This document shows positions 6,760 to 10,170 of a DNA stretch of 10,170 nt, piece by piece. A model generated the notes under the pieces. The model did no database searches and was not told the DNA's origin. It saw only the letters and a list, made by a program, of their open reading frames with translations. The DNA comes from Shewanella sp. 10N.286.48.A6. GTDB taxonomy: Bacteria > Pseudomonadota > Gammaproteobacteria > Enterobacterales > Shewanellaceae. The stretch's first letter is position 1. Each line of letters opens with the position of its first letter. The translations under genes and the position numbers were made by a program. Location of the stretch: NCBI RefSeq assembly GCF_002873135.1, contig NZ_MCVI01000012.1, forward strand, positions 1-10,170. Direction: 5' to 3'.

Positions 6760-6885
6760 CGAGCCTCTGGAGAGACTGTAAGCATTAGTGGTTCGCAGCT
6801 TAATGTCATTACAGCGCCGAAGGCGAAAGTGGCAGTTGAATTAATTCAACTGCCGCGAAACGCTCAGGCAAAAGGACAGAGGAGA
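6760..6885 (+). ncRNA. Glycine riboswitch, aptamer 2 of a tandem pair
   Basis: The second domain is delimited by a P1 stem formed by CCTCTG (6764-6769) and CAGAGG (6877-6882). Inside are CTGGAGAGACTGT, GCGCCGAAGGCGAAAG near 6813-6828, a long hairpin built on GGCAGTTGAATT (6831-6842) with AATTCAACTGCC (6843-6854), and the highly conserved CGCTCAGGCAAAAGGACAGA (6861-6880). The short linker from aptamer 1 is typical of tandem glycine riboswitches. Glycine binding should stabilise P1, which touches the bases that could compete for the downstream anti-Shine-Dalgarno segment. Confidence 0.95.
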
Positions 6886-7045
6886 GGATGACTGTATTCA
6901 TTTATGGTCACTGTCGTTTTCTGCTGTGCCTAATGTCATCAATCATGATGAACACCTGCATGAGCTGTATTCCTCAGTACCACAAATCCAGCCATTTCTT
7001 TTCCTCCTCCATATTAATTTTGTTGTTTAATATTCGAGGAATACC
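6886..7045 (+). promoter_or_regulatory. Riboswitch expression platform with SD-sequestering complement
   Basis: The leader between aptamer 2 and the symporter start is about 160 bases long. No intrinsic terminator is visible in it. TATTCCTC (6968-6975) is an exact reverse complement of GAGGAATA (7036-7043), which contains the symporter's Shine-Dalgarno. A second pyrimidine stretch, TTCCTCCTCC (7001-7010), could also pair with that site. The 3' strand of P1 and its continuation carry GAGGA twice (6879-6883, 6884-6888) and can compete for the same pyrimidine segments. This suggests translational control. An OFF switch fits best, with glycine freeing the anti-SD segments, but direction is inferred. 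Confidence 0.6.
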
Positions 7046-8431
7046 ATGAATTTTCACGCGCTTTTAGCCGATATCAATGCCATTGTTTGGGGCCCTATAA
7101 CCCTATGCTTACTGATCGGCACCGGGCTATATCTCACCATTCGCCTAAAATTACTCCAAGTCCTTAAGCTGCCACTGGCCTTAAGCTTATTATTTAAACC
7201 TGCTAGCGGCAAAGGCGACTTATCTTCCTTCGCGGCCTTATGTACAGCGCTATCTGCCACTATCGGTACTGGTAATATTGTCGGCGTCGCCACCGCGATT
7301 AAAATCGGTGGGCCGGGCGCCCTTTTCTGGATGTGGCTAGCAGCCTTCTTTGGAATGGCAACCAAATATGCTGAATGTATGCTGGCAGTAAAGTATCGCA
7401 CCACCGATGCCAGAGGTAATATTGCTGGCGGGCCAATGTACTACATTGAGCGTGGTCTCGGCTTAAAGTGGCTAGCCAATATTTTTGCTATTTTTGGTGT
7501 CGGCGTAGCCTTTTTCGGTATCGGAACTTTCGCCCAAGTGAATGCCATTAGCGATGCCATGACCATTGCCTTTGATGTGCCGACTTGGGTTACCGCCCTC
7601 GTACTCACCACCCTTGTCGCTGCGGTGACGATCGGCGGCGTTAAACGCATTGCCAATGTGGCGCAAAAGTTAGTACCTACTATGGCGCTAGGTTATGTAT
7701 TGGCCTGTTTGTGGATTTTATTTAGCTTTTCTGAGCAAATCATTCCGGCCATTGAATTAGTATTACACTCAGCCTTCGCCCCTATTGCTGCAGCAGGCGG
7801 TTTCTTAGGCGCAACGGTGGCGCAAGCCATTCAAATTGGTATCGCCCGCGGGGTATTCTCTAATGAATCGGGTTTAGGGAGTGCGCCCATTGCGGCCGCT
7901 GCCGCTAAAACTAAAGAACCGGTCGAGCAAGGCTTAGTCAGCATGACCGGCACCTTTTTTGACACTATTTTGATTTGTACCATGACAGGCTTAGTGCTGA
8001 TTATCACCGGTGTGTGGAATGGCGATACTGCTGGCGCAGCAATGACCAGTGCAGCCTTTGCCTCTGGCGGCTCAGTGATTGTCGGCCAGTATGTGGTGAC
8101 CATTGCTCTAGTGTGTTTTGCCTTTACCACCATTCTAGGTTGGCATTATTACGGCGAGCGTTGTTGGTACTACCTAACCAGCAAACGCTTAGGTGAACAA
8201 GGTATTAAACTATATCAGTTTATCTTTTTAACTTTGATTGCCGGCGGCGCGTTTATTCAACTAGACCTTATTTGGATGCTGGCCGATACCGTTAATGGCT
8301 TAATGATTATTCCTAACTTGATCGGGATTATTGGTTTAAGACACATTATTTTAGCCGAAACCAACAAGTACTTTGCTAAACAGCTAGGTAAACATGCCTC
8401 TTACAATGCACTGGACTCAGCAGTTAAGTAA
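7046..8431 (+). CDS. AGCS-family sodium:alanine/glycine symporter
   Basis: The 461-residue polytopic membrane protein imports alanine or glycine together with Na+ (or H+) across the inner membrane. Family landmarks are SATIGTGNIVGVATAIKIGG (70-89), the GGPMYYIERGLGLKWLA segment (128-144) and FSNESGLGSAPIAAAAAKT (271-289), all characteristic of AGCS (AlsT/DagA-type) transporters. About ten or eleven hydrophobic helices are present, and the length is normal for the family. GAGGA at 7036-7040, five bases before the ATG, sets the start. Placement after a tandem glycine riboswitch makes glycine the likely main or co-substrate and the likely regulatory signal. A strong terminator follows, so it is probably monocistronic. 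Confidence 0.96.
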   Translation: MNFHALLADINAIVWGPITLCLLIGTGLYLTIRLKLLQVLKLPLALSLLFKPASGKGDLSSFAALCTALSATIGTGNIVGVATAIKIGGPGALFWMWLAAFFGMATKYAECMLAVKYRTTDARGNIAGGPMYYIERGLGLKWLANIFAIFGVGVAFFGIGTFAQVNAISDAMTIAFDVPTWVTALVLTTLVAAVTIGGVKRIANVAQKLVPTMALGYVLACLWILFSFSEQIIPAIELVLHSAFAPIAAAGGFLGATVAQAIQIGIARGVFSNESGLGSAPIAAAAAKTKEPVEQGLVSMTGTFFDTILICTMTGLVLIITGVWNGDTAGAAMTSAAFASGGSVIVGQYVVTIALVCFAFTTILGWHYYGERCWYYLTSKRLGEQGIKLYQFIFLTLIAGGAFIQLDLIWMLADTVNGLMIIPNLIGIIGLRHIILAETNKYFAKQLGKHASYNALDSAVK

Positions 8432-8450
8432 CGAGGTTTACTGAAATACC

Positions 8451-8485
8451 TTAAGCCCTTTTTTAATGTTTAAAAACAGGCTTAA
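8451..8485. repeat. AT-rich inverted repeat after the symporter gene
   Basis: TTAAGCC (8451-8457) and GGCTTAA (8479-8485) are perfect complements, and the T-rich and A-rich inner segments (8459-8464, 8470-8476) extend the stem. It lies immediately before the strong terminator and may act as an accessory 3' structure. Confidence 0.45.
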
Positions 8486-8490
8486 ATAAT

Positions 8491-8525
8491 AAAAAGGCGC
8501 AGTCAGTGAATGACTGCGCCTTTTT
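8491..8525. terminator. Strong bidirectional intrinsic terminator
   Basis: AAAAAGGCGCAGTCA (8491-8505) and TGACTGCGCCTTTTT (8511-8525) are perfect reverse complements around GTGAA. The GC-rich stem is flanked by A-run and T-run, so it has U-tails when read from either strand. It lies between the symporter and the convergent DUF3861 gene and can serve both. Confidence 0.93.
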
Positions 8526-8582
8526 TGAAAGCTGATTATCTCAGCACACATCATCTTGATAAGCATCAAATTAACCTAGGGA

Positions 8583-8897
8583 TTATTTAGCTGTGATGGT
8601 TTGTTTTACTGTGCTTTTTAGATTGTTCATAAAGGTTTTAAAGTGAGGCATAAAATCCAAAAATAGTGGATGCTTACGGTTTTGCATCATCACAGGCCCT
8701 AACAGTCGTAAGGCTACGGCGACTCTGGTGGCAAGCGGCGCTTCTAAGCCACTGCCCTTTTTTATATTTTCAACAGCGTTGAATAGGTCTTCCCTATCTT
8801 GAAACTCAAAGCTTAAGGTTTTGCCAGTATCTTGGCCTGAGATCTGCTCTTCAACGGTAATGCGGTAGCGATTTTCTCGGTTAATTTTAGGGATCAT
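8583..8897 (-). CDS. DUF3861 family small protein
   Basis: The 104-residue soluble protein has no signal peptide or membrane helix. The pattern YRITVEEQ (11-18), a charged middle, LATRVAVALRLLGPVMM (55-71) and NRKHPLFLDFMPHFKTFMNNLK (73-94) matches my memory of Pfam DUF3861, a family of about 100 residues with no known function. Full length for the family. On the minus strand GGAGAGAG lies just before the ATG at 8897, a good ribosome binding site. Regulation is the striking part: a near-consensus sigma-70 promoter whose -35 and -10 boxes are each covered by an identical palindromic operator (8932-8978). This implies tight repression and release by an unknown signal; the regulator is not encoded in the window. 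Confidence 0.85.
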   Translation of the reverse strand: MIPKINRENRYRITVEEQISGQDTGKTLSFEFQDREDLFNAVENIKKGSGLEAPLATRVAVALRLLGPVMMQNRKHPLFLDFMPHFKTFMNNLKSTVKQTITAK

Positions 8898-8931
8898 AAT
8901 CTCTCTCCGGCTTAATGAAACAAGTTAAAGC

Positions 8932-8950
8932 TAGTTGATAAGGTCAACTA
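8932..8950. promoter_or_regulatory. Palindromic operator 1 (overlaps -10)
   Basis: TAGTTGA-N5-TCAACTA is a perfect 7-bp inverted repeat. It covers part of the -10 box and the expected transcription start of the DUF3861 promoter. The same half-sites recur 28 bases away. The symmetry and placement suggest a dimeric repressor, perhaps of the MarR or HxlR type; the family is a guess. Confidence 0.8.
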
Positions 8951-8975
8951 TAATTGCACTAGTTGATTTTGTCAA
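8947..8975 (-). promoter_or_regulatory. Sigma-70 promoter of the DUF3861 gene
   Basis: Read on the minus strand, TTGACA (8975-8970) is a perfect -35 box and TATAGT (8952-8947) matches the -10 consensus at five of six positions. The spacer is exactly 17 bases. Transcription would start near 8940, about 43 bases before the start codon. An unrepressed promoter of this quality should be strong. Confidence 0.85.
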
Positions 8976-8978
8976 CTA
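8960..8978. promoter_or_regulatory. Palindromic operator 2 (overlaps -35)
   Basis: This is a second perfect TAGTTGA-N5-TCAACTA element with half-sites identical to operator 1 and a different 5-base centre. It contains the -35 box. The centre-to-centre distance of 28 bases is near but not exactly three helical turns, so the two dimers would sit on roughly neighbouring faces and could bind independently or cooperatively. Confidence 0.8.
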
Positions 8979-8995
8979 TTTAATTGTAGCAATGT

Positions 8996-9073
8996 TAACC
9001 AGTAGAGAGCTGTTATAAGGTTTACACAGGGTTTGGATTAACTGGTTACGCTTCAGCAAGACGCAACCAGTTA
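8996..9073. repeat. Three-armed inverted repeat between the minus-strand genes
   Basis: TAACTGGTT (9039-9047) pairs perfectly with AACCAGTTA (9065-9073), and the inner bases extend the stem with a few mismatches. An additional upstream arm TAACCAGT (8996-9003) can pair with the same ACTGGTTA (9041-9048), so two folds exclude each other. In the minus-strand direction this lies downstream of the oxidoreductase gene. No T-run follows on either strand, so it is at best an imperfect terminator. Confidence 0.5.
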
Positions 9074-9179
9074 GTTTGAGCTAGGACCTTGTTAGTTTCA
9101 GCTTGCTTTTTATGACGTTAAACTTTTAATTGCCGCGCATTAACGGCGACATTAAGCTTTAAGGCTTGGGCTTTAACAC

Positions 9180-10025
9180 TTAAGCGTTAAGACTTGAGAA
9201 GTAATCATCCCAACTTTGATGCTTACGACCTGCAGCTTGGGTAAAGTCGCTGGGGTTATCTGATTTACCATTAAGTATGCCTTGGTAAATACCTGCAATC
9301 ACCGTACCCATAAATTCACCCAGTTCAGCGGTGCGATCGTCGCGGTATTGCGCCACTGAAACAGGAATATATTTAAGGCTAAGCTCAAAACTCTTATTCA
9401 AGTATTCAGCCAATTGATATTGAGTTATTGACTCACCATGGAGGTTATAAACATGGCCGTTATGTTTATCTTCAGTCAACATGCAGGCATAGGCAAATGC
9501 CAGCTCTTTTCGAGTGGTGTAACCGCACTTGCCATCGCCAGCGCAATTGGAAATAAAGCCGGCCGCCTTGTAGCTATCAATATACTCAATATCTGGCTCA
9601 ATATAGATACCGTTTCGGCCTATAACCCACTCAAGCCCTGAGCTCTGGACATCTAGCTCGGTTTGTCGATTACTCTGAATAACCGGAGAAAATGCAGTGT
9701 CTTCCTCAGCGCCTTGAACGCTGGTATAGACAATTTTTTTAACCCCTGCCTGCTTGGCTGCTTGAATAACATTACGATGCTGAGGAATACGCGCTTCAGG
9801 GGCTGCCATACCTGATACCAGTAATAAGGTATCGACACCATTAAGCGAAGTCTCAAGCTCAGCGAGATTATCGTAATCACCTGGGCGAACTTCAACCCCA
9901 AGGTGTTTGGCATTGTCGACGGTTCTAGCAAGGGCGATTACATTGTAATTGGGGCCTAAAGCAAGCAGGGCATTTACTATTGCAGCGCCAAGTTGACCAC
10001 TAGTTGCTGTTACAGCAATATTCAT
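9180..10025 (-). CDS. QorB/NmrA-like NAD(P)-binding oxidoreductase
   Basis: The 281-residue cytoplasmic protein belongs to the atypical short-chain dehydrogenase group that includes E. coli QorB (YtfG), an NADPH:quinone oxidoreductase, and the NmrA redox sensors. Visible features are an N-terminal Rossmann start VTATSGQLG (5-13), a GDYDN segment after the second strand (49-53), DTLLLVSG (65-72), PQHRNVIQAAKQAGVKKIVYTS (81-102) and a RNG motif (137-139), all placed as in QorB. The end, FTQAAGRKHQSWDDYF (261-276), is more like other NmrA-type proteins than E. coli QorB. The usual first glycine of the dinucleotide motif is Ala7 here. Reduction of quinones or similar electrophiles is plausible but unproven. 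AGGAG about 8 bases before the ATG supports the start. A 14-bp repeat array lies upstream. Confidence 0.88.
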   Translation of the reverse strand: MNIAVTATSGQLGAAIVNALLALGPNYNVIALARTVDNAKHLGVEVRPGDYDNLAELETSLNGVDTLLLVSGMAAPEARIPQHRNVIQAAKQAGVKKIVYTSVQGAEEDTAFSPVIQSNRQTELDVQSSGLEWVIGRNGIYIEPDIEYIDSYKAAGFISNCAGDGKCGYTTRKELAFAYACMLTEDKHNGHVYNLHGESITQYQLAEYLNKSFELSLKYIPVSVAQYRDDRTAELGEFMGTVIAGIYQGILNGKSDNPSDFTQAAGRKHQSWDDYFSSLNA

Positions 10026-10110
10026 TGGATATTCTCCTGTTCAAAGCATTTAATCCATCGGCGAGTGCCAATCTACAAAAATTAAAGCATAGCAGCTTAT
10101 TTGCGCAGCC

Positions 10111-10170
10111 GAATAACTGCTAGTGAATAACCACAGCCGAATAGCCACTGGCGAATAACTGCTAGCGAAT
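10111..10170. repeat. 14-bp tandem repeat array running off the window
   Basis: Four head-to-tail 14-base units are present: GAATAACTGCTAGT (10111-10124), GAATAACCACAGCC (10125-10138), GAATAGCCACTGGC (10139-10152) and GAATAACTGCTAGC (10153-10166). A fifth starts with GAAT at 10167 and is cut by the window end. Every unit begins GAATA, while the second half varies between two types. The array sits upstream of the oxidoreductase gene and may extend further. It has no spacers and its period is not a multiple of three, so it is neither a CRISPR array nor a protein repeat kept in frame. Confidence 0.85.

Noticed and set aside
9438..9641. Plus-strand frame inside the oxidoreductase gene
   Set aside because: It is antisense to a conserved protein and has no family resemblance.
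10111..10170. CRISPR array
   Set aside because: The 14-base units abut without unique spacers and are too short for CRISPR repeats.

Overview
The window looks like a chromosomal segment of a facultatively anaerobic gammaproteobacterium, most likely Shewanella or a close relative. The support is indirect: a perfect FNR/EtrA-type box, a tandem glycine riboswitch very close in layout to the Vibrio cholerae one, and the gene families present. I saw no mobile element, tRNA, rRNA, CRISPR array or clear sign of recent transfer. The species assignment is inference.

Layout. A small hypothetical gene lies on the minus strand at the left edge (3-335). About 650 bases without a convincing gene follow, ending in a rich regulatory region: an FNR box (806-819), a 43-bp nested palindrome made of two operator-like sites (837-879) and a leader hairpin (937-960). 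This region controls a plus-strand cluster of two distantly paralogous polytopic inner-membrane proteins resembling DUF5692 (993-1895; 1952-3142, the second with an added signal peptide and periplasmic domain) and an outer-membrane beta-barrel protein (3267-4115). Both gaps inside the cluster hold strong perfect hairpins, and a likely terminator follows. A secreted chalcone-isomerase-like protein (4216-4779) and a membrane-anchored methyl-accepting chemotaxis protein without HAMP or periplasmic sensor (4986-6434) come next.

The right half begins with a tandem glycine riboswitch (about 6631-6888). A long leader links it to an AGCS-family sodium:alanine/glycine symporter (7046-8431), and the leader contains an exact 8-nt complement of the symporter's ribosome binding site. 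A strong bidirectional terminator (8491-8525) separates the symporter from a convergent minus-strand DUF3861 gene (8583-8897). That gene has a near-consensus sigma-70 promoter covered by two identical palindromic operators. A second minus-strand gene (9180-10025) encodes a QorB/NmrA-like NAD(P)-binding oxidoreductase. The window ends inside a 14-bp tandem repeat array upstream of that gene.

The best candidate for an undescribed system is the FNR-linked cluster at 993-4115. It pairs two inner-membrane paralogs, one with a periplasmic domain, with an outer-membrane barrel, so it could form an envelope-spanning function under low oxygen. Its biochemical role cannot be read from the sequence. The doubly operator-covered DUF3861 promoter and the SD-sequestering platform of the glycine riboswitch are the clearest regulatory observations.
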